Positions 43,723 through 53,814 are shown, numbered from the stretch's first letter. The stretch: DNA of 64,000 bases from Sphingobacterium sp. SGR-19 (GCF_011043555.1 NZ_JAAKGS010000009.1:1-64000), one strand, 5' to 3'. Numbers and translations are program-made. The notes: generated by a model not told the origin, from the sequence alone.

Positions 43723-46700
43723 ATGAGAGAACCATGTATAATAATCTCATTGTTTATTTATCTTTTTGTATTTGGCGTTGATTGCTATGCGATAGATGCA
43801 AAACCAATCAATCCCAATGTATATGCTTTGAATCAAACCACATACATTGGGATTGTAAAAGATAAATCAGCAAACCCCATTGCAGGAGCTAGTGTCTCTG
43901 TAAGAAATAGTGCTGTCCGTACGCAAACAGACAGCAGGGGGCAATTTTCAATACAGGCCTCCCAAGGCGACGTTGTCGAAATCTCTTATTTGGGTTATAC
44001 CCAGGCGAATATCACCCTGACCCAGCAGACATCTTTAGATATTATTCTCGAAGATGCCGTCAACACTGAACTGGACGAAGTGATTGTTATCGGTTATGGC
44101 ACTACAACACGTCGGCGTGTGGTGGGGGCTGTCGACAATGTCAATTCGGATATCATTGAAAATAGACCTGTTTCCAACTTGACACAGGCTTTACAAGGAA
44201 CCATGCCCAGTGTGAATATTCAACAACGAAGCATGAATCCAAATGATAATACCATGAATTTTAATATTCGGGGTATTGGAACCATGAATAATAACTCTCC
44301 ATTAATTGTTATTGATGGTTTGGTATCTGATGGTGCTAGCCTAGATCGCTTGAATCCCAACGATATTGAAAGCGCCTCCGTATTAAAAGATGCGGGTACA
44401 GCGGCAATCTATGGGTCCCGAAGTGCTAACGGTGTGCTGTTAGTCACCACCAAAAAAGGAAAGAAAAATCAAAAGCCCGTACTTCGGGTGAGTACGCAGA
44501 CCGGTATCCAGACACCTAAAGTCCTGTTTAGGCCTGTAGAAGGTTATCAAAATGCAACGTTGAGGAATTTGTCATTGACCAACGTCGGTGCCCAGCCACA
44601 ATTTACACCGGAGCAAATCCGCGATTTGTACGACCATCGCGCGGAAGAAGAATGGAATTATGATGTCATTCTTCAAGATGGACTCCAGCAAAATTACAAC
44701 ATCACGATGAGCGGAGGGAGTGAAAACACAACTTATCTGTTTTCGGGTGGATTTTACGACCAAGAAAGTAACTTTGTCGGAGATTTTGGAATACAACGCT
44801 ATAATCTGAGGGCTAACGTTACCTCGGATATTAACGATCGTATCAAGATCAGTAGTATTTTAAACTATGCTCGAAATAACAATAAGGCATCAACAGCGAG
44901 TAATGCTATTATCAATTCCTCGAGAGTCCCATCTTATTATTATTACCGTATGCAGGCTGATAACGGGAAATACCTCGTGAATAACGCATTGACCGATCAA
45001 AATCCACTGGCTGAACTCCGAGATGGAGGAAGTATTGACTCGGACAACGATTATTTCAATGTCAATCTTGGATTGGATGTCAAGATCATCGATGGGCTGA
45101 AGCTGAGGGGAGTATTTGGTGCGGATTTGTTTTCTAATCATCGGTACACACGGCGCCTGCAAATACCGCTTTATTCAAGTCCGGATGCTACAACACCTTT
45201 GGTATTCGTGAATGCTGAACGAAACACGGAGGATTACAATGAAAAAACCTACCTGCTGAACTATCAGCTCTTATTAGATTACGATAAAACGTTCGACAAA
45301 CACCAGGTTACTGGATTGTTTGGTGCAAGTAACGAGTCCTACACACGACGGGCAAATGAAATCATGCTACGCTTTACGGATCCGATCTTGGGCGTTCCGG
45401 TTACAGAAACGGAGATCTTGCCGGGTAGTTATGTTTCTCCACAGCAAACTACGGAGACTAGTTTGAACTCGTTGTTTGGCCGCTTAGGATATTCGTTTGA
45501 TCAAAAGTATTTTATCGAGGGCAGTTTCCGTTACGATGGATCATCCAAATTTTTGAAAGAGAATAGATGGAGTTTTTTCCCTTCAGTATCATTAGGATGG
45601 CGATTGTCTGATGAGCTATTCATGGAAAACTATAGAGACAAAATAGGTGACGTGAAAATCAGGGGAACATATGGTCATCTGGGGAATCAGAATATTGACA
45701 ATTATCAATATCTTACTATATACACTGCGATTAATAACAGTTACGGTTTTAATAATACCAGTGTATCCGGCGCTGGATTCCGCTATGGTAATGAGACCAT
45801 CTCGTGGGAAACGACTAAGTCCTTTAACATCGGTGCGGATCTTACTTTTTTCAACCAACGCTTGAATGCCAGTTTGGATTATTTCAATAACAAGACTATC
45901 GATATTTTAACTCCGCCGATTATCCCATCCGTTTTTGGAACTAATCTTGGGTATTTGAATGTGGGAGAAATGGTTAACCGGGGTTGGGAGATTTCGGTAA
46001 ACTATGGTTTCGAAACGGGTAACTTCAGACACCGTGTCGGAGGTAATATCGGTGATACCTTCAATAAAGTTACACAATATCCCAATGATGAATTAATCTC
46101 ATCTGCTGACAATGTTACGAACTTAATCCGTGTAGGCGTACCTTTCAGGTCTTATTATGGCTATAAAACCGATGGTTATTTCCAAAGTATACAGGAAATT
46201 GAGACGGCAGCACTACCTGTTGGTATGACTGCCGAAGACCTTAAACCCGGGGACGTCCGTTACGTAGATCGGAACCAAGATGGCGTTGTTGATGCTAGAG
46301 ACCGCTATGTGTTAGGTTCGGGTTTCCCAAGATATGCATTTGGATTTACGTATGATGTGTCTTACAAAGGATTTGATTTCAATATGTTGATACAGGGGGC
46401 TGCTAAACGTGATATGATGGTGCGAGGCGAATTGGTCGAGCCATTTCATGCCAATTATTCATTTGCCATGTATCAACATCAACTGGATTATTGGACGCCT
46501 ACCAATACGAGTGCTACCTGGCCGCGTTTGACTGCTGCCGGAGCTCCATCTACCGCGAATAATTACGGACGTGATTCTGATATTTATATGTTTGATGGTG
46601 CCTACGCACGACTTAAAAATATCCAATTAGGTTACACCATACCGCGTGCATATAGTGAAAAAATTGGTATTGCCAGTATGCGGTTATTTGTTAACGGACA

Positions 46701-46842
46701 AAACCTGTTGACGTTAAGTAAAAATTCTTGGATCGATCCGGAATCATCAGAATTTGACTCCAATATGAGCGGTAGTGCGAATAGTGCCCGTAATTATCCG
46801 ACATTAAAGTATTATGGTTTTGGTTTAGATATTCAATTTTAG
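43723..46842 (+). CDS. SusC/RagA-family TonB-dependent transporter (mannan locus)
   Basis: A 1039-residue SusC-like protein. A signal peptide (about residues 1-22) is followed by a carboxypeptidase-regulatory-like domain (TYIGIVKDKSANPIAGASVSV, about 40-112). A TonB box lies at about residues 119-127 (DEVIVIGYG). The plug has FNIRGIGTMNNNSPLIVIDG and KDAGTAAIYGSRSANGVLLV, and the barrel ends in GLDIQF. It should import alpha-mannan oligosaccharides across the outer membrane with the SusD-like protein encoded 12 bp later. The 5' coding part contains a strong inverted repeat (43809-43855). Confidence 0.95.
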   Translation: MREPCIIISLFIYLFVFGVDCYAIDAKPINPNVYALNQTTYIGIVKDKSANPIAGASVSVRNSAVRTQTDSRGQFSIQASQGDVVEISYLGYTQANITLTQQTSLDIILEDAVNTELDEVIVIGYGTTTRRRVVGAVDNVNSDIIENRPVSNLTQALQGTMPSVNIQQRSMNPNDNTMNFNIRGIGTMNNNSPLIVIDGLVSDGASLDRLNPNDIESASVLKDAGTAAIYGSRSANGVLLVTTKKGKKNQKPVLRVSTQTGIQTPKVLFRPVEGYQNATLRNLSLTNVGAQPQFTPEQIRDLYDHRAEEEWNYDVILQDGLQQNYNITMSGGSENTTYLFSGGFYDQESNFVGDFGIQRYNLRANVTSDINDRIKISSILNYARNNNKASTASNAIINSSRVPSYYYYRMQADNGKYLVNNALTDQNPLAELRDGGSIDSDNDYFNVNLGLDVKIIDGLKLRGVFGADLFSNHRYTRRLQIPLYSSPDATTPLVFVNAERNTEDYNEKTYLLNYQLLLDYDKTFDKHQVTGLFGASNESYTRRANEIMLRFTDPILGVPVTETEILPGSYVSPQQTTETSLNSLFGRLGYSFDQKYFIEGSFRYDGSSKFLKENRWSFFPSVSLGWRLSDELFMENYRDKIGDVKIRGTYGHLGNQNIDNYQYLTIYTAINNSYGFNNTSVSGAGFRYGNETISWETTKSFNIGADLTFFNQRLNASLDYFNNKTIDILTPPIIPSVFGTNLGYLNVGEMVNRGWEISVNYGFETGNFRHRVGGNIGDTFNKVTQYPNDELISSADNVTNLIRVGVPFRSYYGYKTDGYFQSIQEIETAALPVGMTAEDLKPGDVRYVDRNQDGVVDARDRYVLGSGFPRYAFGFTYDVSYKGFDFNMLIQGAAKRDMMVRGELVEPFHANYSFAMYQHQLDYWTPTNTSATWPRLTAAGAPSTANNYGRDSDIYMFDGAYARLKNIQLGYTIPRAYSEKIGIASMRLFVNGQNLLTLSKNSWIDPESSEFDSNMSGSANSARNYPTLKYYGFGLDIQF
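43809..43855 (+). repeat. Long inverted repeat inside the 5' coding region of the mannan susC-like gene
   Basis: Perfect 14-bp arms CAATCCCAATGTAT (43809-43822) and ATACATTGGGATTG (43842-43855). The 19-bp interior contains a second palindrome, TTTGA-A-TCAAA (43827-43837). It covers codons 29-45, between the signal peptide and the regulatory domain, where the protein sequence is unconstrained. In mRNA it would form a stable stem-loop about 87 nt after the start codon. Confidence 0.8.
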
Positions 46843-46854
46843 TGCATAAATAAA

Positions 46855-48492
46855 ATGAAAAGATTAAGATATATAAAGCAAATCTGTCTGGCAGCGGTAT
46901 TAATGGCCTTGGGTAGTTGTAATACATTGGATCCAATTCCTACCAATGATTTTACCGATGCCAATTTTTGGACTTCACCCGAGAACGCTGAACTGGTCGT
47001 CAATATGGCCTATAACCAAATGTATTCTGCCGATAAAATGTGGAATGACGAGGCATTAAGTGATAATATATTCGAGGGACGGGAGAATACACACCAGCGT
47101 ATTATCCGAAATGGTATTGCCGATCCTTCTCTTGGTCTCTTCGCCTCTGAATGGAAATGGGCGTATGAGGGAATCAAAACCTGCCATGTGTTTTTGCAGT
47201 TTATCGATATTGTTCCGGGCATGACCGCGGAACACAAAGAGAAGCGGAAAGCGGAGATCCGGTTTATCAGAGCCCACCTTTACTTTAGGCTGGTGAATTT
47301 TTTTGGTGATGCACCTTTTTTTACATCCGACGTATCACTTGACGAGTCACAGAGCGTTTCCCGTACGCCAAAGGCGCAGATTTTATCGTTTATACATCAG
47401 GAATTGGATGAAATCATCCCACTTCTTCCTAATCGTAATCAGCTTTCTACAGCGGATAATGGAAGAATAACCAACGGCGCAGCGGCGGCATTTCAAGCTC
47501 GTGCTTATTTGTATGAGAGTAATTGGCCAAAGGTTATTGAATACTGCGAGAAGTTGATCAATCAAGGAGAAACGTTTGGCAATTATAGCTTATTTCCCAG
47601 TTACGCCGGTTTGTTTGAGGCAGCAAATGAATATAACCAGGAAGTGATTTTAGATTATGCTTATGTGCCGCCTGTAAAATATTGGAGCAAGTATTATGAT
47701 GCGGCACCTTTATCGGCCGGAGCACGCCTCAATGCATACGCTCCTTTGCAGGAGTTGGTGGATAACTATTTGACCACCAATGGCCTCACCATAGGGAATG
47801 ATCCAAGTTATAATGACAATAATCCGTATATAAACCGTGACCCCAGACTGGCGGCAACAATTGTTTTTCATGGTGGACAATGGAAGAATTTCGACGGAAC
47901 GACCAGAACGATCTATATCAGACCCGGAACAGGGGAAACGGAGCAGGAAAAGATGGATGTCTATATAAATTCTAGCTCCAATTCTACCGCGACAGGATAT
48001 TACATGCGGAAATATTATGATGAAACAGCGATTACCAATTATCAGTCGGGATTAAATATCATTATGTATCGTTATGGTGATATATTATTAATGTATGCTG
48101 AGGCACAAAATGAAGTGGAAAAAATAGATGAAAATACTTGGAATAACACCATCGGTGCGCTAAGAGAAAGGGCTGGATTTACGGACCCTGCGGCAATTTC
48201 GTATCCATCCACTGCTACGCAAGCTCAATTGCGGGAGATTATTCGTAACGAAAGAAGAAGTGAATTGGCGTTGGAAGGCCTACGCTATTACGATATTATT
48301 CGTTGGAAGGCAGGAGCCCAATATCTGAATGGTGTTATACATGGGGCTAAATTTGCTAATGGTGGCACAGATTATATTCAATTGGATAATAGAAGATTTG
48401 ATGAAAATAGAGATTATCTCTGGTCGGTACCTAGAGCAGAGATGGATATTAACAATAACTTAAGACCAAATAATCCGGGTTACGGAAACTAA
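46855..48492 (+). CDS. RagB/SusD-family surface glycan-binding lipoprotein (mannan locus)
   Basis: A 545-residue SusD-like lipoprotein, lipidated at Cys22 (ALGSC). Typical blocks are AEIRFIRAHLYFRLVNFFGD, ITNGAAAAFQARAYLYE, YGDILLMYAEAQNEV and RNERRSELALEGLRYYDIIRWK. It binds mannan oligosaccharides at the cell surface and forms the lid of the SusC-like transporter. It lies directly between the susC-like and the SusE-like genes. Confidence 0.95.
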   Translation: MKRLRYIKQICLAAVLMALGSCNTLDPIPTNDFTDANFWTSPENAELVVNMAYNQMYSADKMWNDEALSDNIFEGRENTHQRIIRNGIADPSLGLFASEWKWAYEGIKTCHVFLQFIDIVPGMTAEHKEKRKAEIRFIRAHLYFRLVNFFGDAPFFTSDVSLDESQSVSRTPKAQILSFIHQELDEIIPLLPNRNQLSTADNGRITNGAAAAFQARAYLYESNWPKVIEYCEKLINQGETFGNYSLFPSYAGLFEAANEYNQEVILDYAYVPPVKYWSKYYDAAPLSAGARLNAYAPLQELVDNYLTTNGLTIGNDPSYNDNNPYINRDPRLAATIVFHGGQWKNFDGTTRTIYIRPGTGETEQEKMDVYINSSSNSTATGYYMRKYYDETAITNYQSGLNIIMYRYGDILLMYAEAQNEVEKIDENTWNNTIGALRERAGFTDPAAISYPSTATQAQLREIIRNERRSELALEGLRYYDIIRWKAGAQYLNGVIHGAKFANGGTDYIQLDNRRFDENRDYLWSVPRAEMDINNNLRPNNPGYGN

Positions 48493-48511
48493 CATAAACT
48501 AAATTACGACT

Positions 48512-49657
48512 ATGAAAAAGTTAACAACAATATTTTATCTTTCTATGGCTTTACTGGTATTCGTGGTATCATGTAAGTCAGACGATATGAATTACAAAGA
48601 CGCTGTAGTTACAGCAGTAAATACACTGTATGAGCCCGTTGATAATCGAACTATCAGGATGTTGAGTTCAAGCACAGCTTCCGTCTATTTTGAATGGGAA
48701 CCTGTTCGTGTTGAAGACGGAGGCGCTGCTTTATATGAAGTTGTGTTCGATTTAGAGGGTAATAATTTCGAGAAGCCTCTATATAGAATGGTATCGGACA
48801 ACAGTGGATATTCCAATGGCGCGACGATAACCCACCGTATATTGAATCGTATAGCCAGTATGGCAGGAATTGCACCAGGTGAGACAGGGGAGCTGATCTG
48901 GACGGTTGTGGCGTCAAGGGGAATTAATACAGCTGTTTCTACTGTCGTACGTAGTTTAAGTATTACGACACTCGAGGGCTTTGCGGAGATTCCTGAAGAA
49001 TTATTTCTTACCGGGGAAGGAAGCGAAGCAGGTACTACATTAACAGATGCTATGCCTTTCAAATTGATAGCGCCTGGAGAGTATGAGATATTTGCCCAGC
49101 TAGAATCTGGAGATACGTATCAGTTTGTGGATAGAAATCAAGGCACGCCCAGAGCATTTTATGCTGATGGTAGTCTGAAGTTAATAGAATCTGATACCGA
49201 CGAGAGTACGACGGCATCCAAAACTGGCGTATTCCGTATCCAGGTAGATTTCAATACGGCTACGGTGGTCATGACCGAGATCAAAACACTTGGACTATGG
49301 TTTAGTCCGGAAAATAGAGTATTATGGAATTTGAGTTATGAAGGAAAAGGTATCTGGTCTGGCTCCGGTTTAGTCAATTTTAAACAAGAAAACTGGGGAC
49401 GTGATGAACGTTATAAATTCCAGTTGACCATCAACGACGGACAGGACAGAACTGTACAATTAGGCACCTTGAATGGAACAGATGCGCAACCCACACCACA
49501 ATCTCCTTCTTCTTATTATTTTGTTAAATGGTTAGAAACTGTGACGCAATGGGATAATAAATGGAAGTTTGCAAGCGCCGTTGATGGGAAATCACCTACT
49601 ATAAAAGTTATTCTTCAGGGAGATAAAGAATATACACATACCGTAACCGTAAACTAA
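48512..49657 (+). CDS. SusE/SusF-like outer membrane lipoprotein
   Basis: A 381-residue lipoprotein (VVSC, Cys21). The N-terminal ~120 residues have the SusE fold pattern (NRTIRMLSSSTASVYFEWEP, AALYEVVFDLEG). The C-terminal part has two repeated beta-sandwich units resembling SusE/F carbohydrate-binding domains (ELFLTGEGSEAGTTL, then FKLIAPGEYEIFAQL and RFDNK-type WDNKWKF). It is a predicted surface glycan-binding protein for alpha-mannan. It follows susD after 19 bp. Confidence 0.82.
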   Translation: MKKLTTIFYLSMALLVFVVSCKSDDMNYKDAVVTAVNTLYEPVDNRTIRMLSSSTASVYFEWEPVRVEDGGAALYEVVFDLEGNNFEKPLYRMVSDNSGYSNGATITHRILNRIASMAGIAPGETGELIWTVVASRGINTAVSTVVRSLSITTLEGFAEIPEELFLTGEGSEAGTTLTDAMPFKLIAPGEYEIFAQLESGDTYQFVDRNQGTPRAFYADGSLKLIESDTDESTTASKTGVFRIQVDFNTATVVMTEIKTLGLWFSPENRVLWNLSYEGKGIWSGSGLVNFKQENWGRDERYKFQLTINDGQDRTVQLGTLNGTDAQPTPQSPSSYYFVKWLETVTQWDNKWKFASAVDGKSPTIKVILQGDKEYTHTVTVN

Positions 49658-49664
49658 AAAAGGA

Positions 49665-50792
49665 ATGATTATGAGAAGATACATTTGCTTGATGATAAGT
49701 GTCGGGTTTTTACTGTCATCCTGCCAAAAGCTGGAAGATGAATATAGGCATGACACCGAGACCGTGGACAATTGGTCTGCGGTCGCTGATACAGCGTCAG
49801 ACGCATTGATCGCTTCTTTTTGGAATGAAGAAGGGTATTTCAACTACGGGAGCGATGAATCCGATATGGGGTTTCAATATTGGCCGAATGCGCATGCCAT
49901 GGATGTCGTGATTGATGCATACGAACGGACGGGTGACAGTAAATATTTAGCCTACTTTGATCCTTGGTATGAAGGTATCTTTGTCAAAAATGGGAATACT
50001 TATCTAAATCCGTTTTATGATGATATGCAATGGATTGCCTTGACAATGCTCCGTATGTATGAGGTAACCAATCAGCAGAAATATTTGAATACTGTATTAT
50101 TCTTGTGGGATGACATTATTGATGGTTGGGAAGAAAGTTTTGCCGATGGTGGAATCTCATGGGTGAAAAATCAGCGATATAGTAAAAATGCATGCTCCAA
50201 TGGGCCGGCAAGTTTATTGGCTACGAGGTTGTATCATTTGACCCAAGATCAGGTGTATTTGGATTGGGCGATTAAAATCTACGAATGGCAAAAAAACACG
50301 CTATATAATAGGAGCTCCGGGGCGGTATATGACAATATCAACGGAAACACCGGTGAGATCAGTACTGTTGCGCTTACCTATAATCAAGGAACATTCTTAG
50401 GCACTGCCGTGAATTTATATTTAATCACCGGAGAAAGGTTGTATCTCAATGATGCGCAGAAAATTGCGAATTTCACCGTTTCCAAATGTATTGATGCCTC
50501 CACCAATTTACTGCGAAACGAGGGTATAGGCGACAACGCTTTATTCAAGGGGATTTTTGTTCGTTATTTTTTGTACCTTTTGGATGTTGATGATCTCGAT
50601 CAAGCCTACCGGAACAAATTTGAAAATTTCTTGACCCATAATGCGACCGAACTATGGTTAAAAGGGCGCAATATACAAGGTAATCTTTTCGGTCCGGCAT
50701 GGGATCAGATTGCCCTGGGAAATGCCCAACTGACGGCACAGGCGAGTGCTTGTATGACGATAGAAGCAAAAGCAAGGTTTATAAAAAGATAA
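49665..50792 (+). CDS. GH76 endo-alpha-1,6-mannanase lipoprotein
   Basis: A 375-residue glycoside hydrolase family 76 enzyme. The lipoprotein signal ends in LSSC (Cys20), so it is probably held on the outer membrane, perhaps at the cell surface. The family's catalytic Asp pair is at 119-120 in NPFYDDMQWIALTMLR. Other conserved features are GISWVKNQRYSKNACSNGPA and LTYNQGTFLGTAV. It cleaves the alpha-1,6-mannan backbone internally. It starts 7 bp after the SusE-like gene; an in-frame ATG at 49671 is an alternative. Confidence 0.92.
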   Translation: MIMRRYICLMISVGFLLSSCQKLEDEYRHDTETVDNWSAVADTASDALIASFWNEEGYFNYGSDESDMGFQYWPNAHAMDVVIDAYERTGDSKYLAYFDPWYEGIFVKNGNTYLNPFYDDMQWIALTMLRMYEVTNQQKYLNTVLFLWDDIIDGWEESFADGGISWVKNQRYSKNACSNGPASLLATRLYHLTQDQVYLDWAIKIYEWQKNTLYNRSSGAVYDNINGNTGEISTVALTYNQGTFLGTAVNLYLITGERLYLNDAQKIANFTVSKCIDASTNLLRNEGIGDNALFKGIFVRYFLYLLDVDDLDQAYRNKFENFLTHNATELWLKGRNIQGNLFGPAWDQIALGNAQLTAQASACMTIEAKARFIKR

Positions 50793-50795
50793 GTT

Positions 50796-51965
50796 ATGAT
50801 AAGATATTGCACGATAGTAATTTTAGTTTTTTTGACAGGAGTCGTTTTTTCCCAGGAGTCTCCATCAAAGTGGGGATCAACATCAGTAGATATGTTGAAA
50901 GCTGCAGATAACACATTGGAAATTGTTCTAGAAAAATATGGCAGTAAAGGTAGCTTTTTACTTCGGGAGAATTTTCCCCTAGATGAGCGTTACAAAGCAG
51001 ACTATCTAGGCGATGGTGCCAGCGGCAAGCAGGAATATGCTTATCTCTGGCCCTATTCAGGAGGGATGTCTGCTACGGTTGCGCTCTATGAACAAACTAA
51101 AAATAAGAAATATAAATCCATTATCGATAAACGGTTAATCCCCGGATTAGAAGAATATTATGACGATAAAAGAAAACCAGCTGGATACGCTTCTTATATC
51201 TCATCTGCACCAGTATCTGACCGTTTTTATGATGATAATATCTGGATCGGAATTGACTTTACCAATCTTTATCTTTTAACAGGTGAAACGAAATACCTGG
51301 AAAAAGCAACAATAGTTTGGGATTTTGTTTATAGCGGTCATGATGATTTATTGGGTGGAGGTATTTATTGGTGCGAGCAAAAAAAGACATCTAAAAATAC
51401 CTGTTCGAATGCCCCAGCAGCGGTTTTTGCATTGAAATTGTATGAAGCTACTCATGATAAGAAGTATTTAGGAATGGCTAAATCTATATATGAATGGACC
51501 AAAACCCATCTTCAGGATACAGATGGTGTTTATATGGATAATATTCGTCTGGACGGTAGCATAGATCGGGCAAAGTATCCGTATAACTCCGGACAAATGA
51601 TCGAAGCTGCTGCTTTATTATATAAAATAACCAACGAATCACAATATCTTAAAGAAGCGCAGCACGTTGCCAAAGTGTCTTTCCATCATTTTTTTGAGAC
51701 AGATGGCTCACACCGGTTAAAAAATAGTGATAATTGGTTTATAGCCGTAATGATGCGTGGATTTGTCCAGCTCTATAAATTGGATGATAACTCAACTTAC
51801 TTACAAGCATTTCGTAAAAATCTGGATTTTGCATGGACGACCAATAGAGATGAAAATGGTCTTTTTTACAAGGATTGGAAAGGAGAAAAGAAGAATGAAA
51901 GAAAATGGTTACTAGACCAATTTGCTATTGTTGAAATGTTCGCGAATATTTTAGTTTTGAAATAA
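50796..51965 (+). CDS. GH76 endo-alpha-1,6-mannanase, periplasmic type
   Basis: A 389-residue second GH76 enzyme. Its signal peptide (FLTGVVFSQ) is a signal peptidase I type with no lipobox Cys, so it is probably periplasmic. Catalytic Asp146-Asp147 lie in DRFYDDNIWIGIDF. GGGIYWCEQKKTSKNTCSNAPA and YPYNSGQMIEAAALL match the family. With the lipidated GH76 this gives the usual surface/periplasm division of labour: the surface enzyme makes large fragments, and this one shortens them for GH125. It starts 3 bp after the first GH76 gene and is the last gene of the mannan operon. Confidence 0.92.
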   Translation: MIRYCTIVILVFLTGVVFSQESPSKWGSTSVDMLKAADNTLEIVLEKYGSKGSFLLRENFPLDERYKADYLGDGASGKQEYAYLWPYSGGMSATVALYEQTKNKKYKSIIDKRLIPGLEEYYDDKRKPAGYASYISSAPVSDRFYDDNIWIGIDFTNLYLLTGETKYLEKATIVWDFVYSGHDDLLGGGIYWCEQKKTSKNTCSNAPAAVFALKLYEATHDKKYLGMAKSIYEWTKTHLQDTDGVYMDNIRLDGSIDRAKYPYNSGQMIEAAALLYKITNESQYLKEAQHVAKVSFHHFFETDGSHRLKNSDNWFIAVMMRGFVQLYKLDDNSTYLQAFRKNLDFAWTTNRDENGLFYKDWKGEKKNERKWLLDQFAIVEMFANILVLK

Positions 51966-51996
51966 AATTTTTAGTTGAAGTGCGTATGAAGGTAAT

Positions 51997-52026
51997 TGTA
52001 GAGACGCTACATCCAGCGTCTCTACA
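51997..52026. repeat. GTAGAGACG-type palindrome between convergent genes (copy 1)
   Basis: Perfect 12-bp arms TGTAGAGACGCT/AGCGTCTCTACA around a 6-nt loop, between the mannan operon and the M61 peptidase gene. The core matches the palindrome at 58652-58679. It has no T tract, so it is better seen as a dispersed repeat that may stabilise or end transcripts. Confidence 0.8.
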
Positions 52027-52030
52027 TTAT

Positions 52031-53764
52031 TTATACCGACAACCAAAGATTCCCTAATTCCTTCTCTGTCTCATTGGCGTCCGGCTTTTCTCGAATAGAC
52101 CACTGCTGTTTGATTGAGCGGCGAAGAGGGGCATGGATAGTACGTACTAATCCATCTCGGGAAATCAAGACGTCAACAATTTCATCTATTTTACCATGTT
52201 GTACTATAAACTCCAGTTCTTTACCGGCGATATCGAGTCTGTTTCCGTTGATGGCAATAAGTTCGTCGTCAACATTTAACCCTGCATCCCAGGCGCTGGA
52301 GTTACGTTCCACATTCTTTATAAATATCCGTCCGTCTTGGTTCGCTGTTTTAATTCCCAAAGTCAGTTCCTGTCTGTCACGGTTTAAATCGATCAGTTCG
52401 TATCCCACACGGTTGAAATACGCATTGTAGTCAAGTTCCGCCGTACTATGTGCAGCTTCAAAAATAACTGAAAGGTTTATACCTGTTACGGTTTCTGCCA
52501 ACATTTGAAACTCTTTTTCTTCGAAACCTCGATTTTCCTTTTTGTAGAAAGTTTGATAGGCCGCTCGAAGCACATTATCCAGCCGCTTTGCTCCTTGTGT
52601 CTCCGTTAGAATATGAAGATCCAGTGCAGCGGCGAGCATAGCCCCTTTATTATAGTAGGATATACTTGTGTTCGCAGAATTTTCGTCCGGTCTATAATGC
52701 TTTACCCATGCATCAAAACTAGCTAAAGCTGCGGATTGGATACGATAACCGGGCCGATTATATACTTGGTTGAAATCGTTGACAAGCATATCGAGGTATT
52801 CTTGTACGGAAAAGAAGCCACATCGCCGTATGATGAGATTATCGTAATATGACGTGAAGCCCTCCATTATCCACAAACCTGTTGTGTAATTCTCCTCATC
52901 GTAGTTGAAGGGACCGAGTTCTTTGGGGCGAAGCCTTTTGACATTCCAAAGATGAAAGTATTCGTGCGCCACAAGGCCTAGGAAGTTTTTATAAGCACTT
53001 GGCGTTTGATATGCATTTCGGCTAGCACCCAACACCGTGGAGTTGAGGTGCTCGAGTCCGCCACCCCCTGTTTGATAGTTGTGGGTAATGAAAACATAAT
53101 TTGTATTTGGGTTTTCTCCCCATATTACGGTCTCCTCTTCCACTATCTTTGTTATGTCGGACGTTAGTTGATGCTTGTCGTAATTCCCGCCGCCTACCAT
53201 CGCAAACTCATGTTGTACACCCGCTGCTTCAAAATACCATATATCTTGGTTTCCGATTTCTAACGGAGAGTCATATAGTATGTCGAAATCTTCTGCATAA
53301 AAAGTATATTCACCTTCGGATGTTTTCGGCAAACCTGTGGAAATGTGAGTCCACTTTTCTGGAAGTACAACCTGTACAGTGCAAGATAGATCAATACGGT
53401 TCTTTATATACATGAAGGTAGCCGCCGGACTAATAAATGCGCGGTCGACATTGATCATATTTGTTCTCACCGATATTTCGAAACCATATACCCTATACCG
53501 TATTTTGATATGTTGGAGTGGATTTTGTATACGCCATGTATTTTTAGAAATCTTCGCGCAATGGATAGGGTCTGTCCCCGCAAAAGCTTCGACAAGCTCC
53601 ACATGACGTTCATATTCGCGAATTAAATAAGAACCTGGCGTCCACACAGGCATAGCGACGTCTAAGATAGTTCCCGTAAAGTCGGTGATGTCCATGTCGA
53701 TTTCTACGTAGTGCGCTTGAGGTTCCGTAAACGAGATAGTAAAGTGTATGCGAGGATTTGACAT
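52031..53764 (-). CDS. M61 family metallopeptidase with PDZ domain (glycyl aminopeptidase-like)
   Basis: A 577-residue M61 peptidase. The zinc site is HEYFHLWNVKRLRP (HExxH, about residue 265), with the third ligand expected in WIMEGFTSYY about 35 residues on. An N-terminal beta-sandwich domain (about 1-170) precedes the thermolysin-like core. A PDZ domain (about 470-555, DGRIFIKNVERNSSAWDAGL) closes the protein. Family members release N-terminal glycine or alanine from peptides. No signal peptide is evident, so it is probably cytoplasmic. It is divergent from the sugar-kinase gene and has its own promoter. Confidence 0.9.
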   Translation of the reverse strand: MSNPRIHFTISFTEPQAHYVEIDMDITDFTGTILDVAMPVWTPGSYLIREYERHVELVEAFAGTDPIHCAKISKNTWRIQNPLQHIKIRYRVYGFEISVRTNMINVDRAFISPAATFMYIKNRIDLSCTVQVVLPEKWTHISTGLPKTSEGEYTFYAEDFDILYDSPLEIGNQDIWYFEAAGVQHEFAMVGGGNYDKHQLTSDITKIVEEETVIWGENPNTNYVFITHNYQTGGGGLEHLNSTVLGASRNAYQTPSAYKNFLGLVAHEYFHLWNVKRLRPKELGPFNYDEENYTTGLWIMEGFTSYYDNLIIRRCGFFSVQEYLDMLVNDFNQVYNRPGYRIQSAALASFDAWVKHYRPDENSANTSISYYNKGAMLAAALDLHILTETQGAKRLDNVLRAAYQTFYKKENRGFEEKEFQMLAETVTGINLSVIFEAAHSTAELDYNAYFNRVGYELIDLNRDRQELTLGIKTANQDGRIFIKNVERNSSAWDAGLNVDDELIAINGNRLDIAGKELEFIVQHGKIDEIVDVLISRDGLVRTIHAPLRRSIKQQWSIREKPDANETEKELGNLWLSV

Positions 53765-53782
53765 GATTTGCTGATTTTATCG

Positions 53783-53814
53783 CAAAGCTACACAGATTGA
53801 AGCAAAGCTTCAAA
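53783..53814 (-). promoter_or_regulatory. Promoter of the M61 peptidase gene
   Basis: On the minus strand TTTG (53811-53814), a 20-bp spacer and TAGCTTTG (53783-53790) match the Bacteroidota consensus. The ATG follows after 18 bp. Confidence 0.7.
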
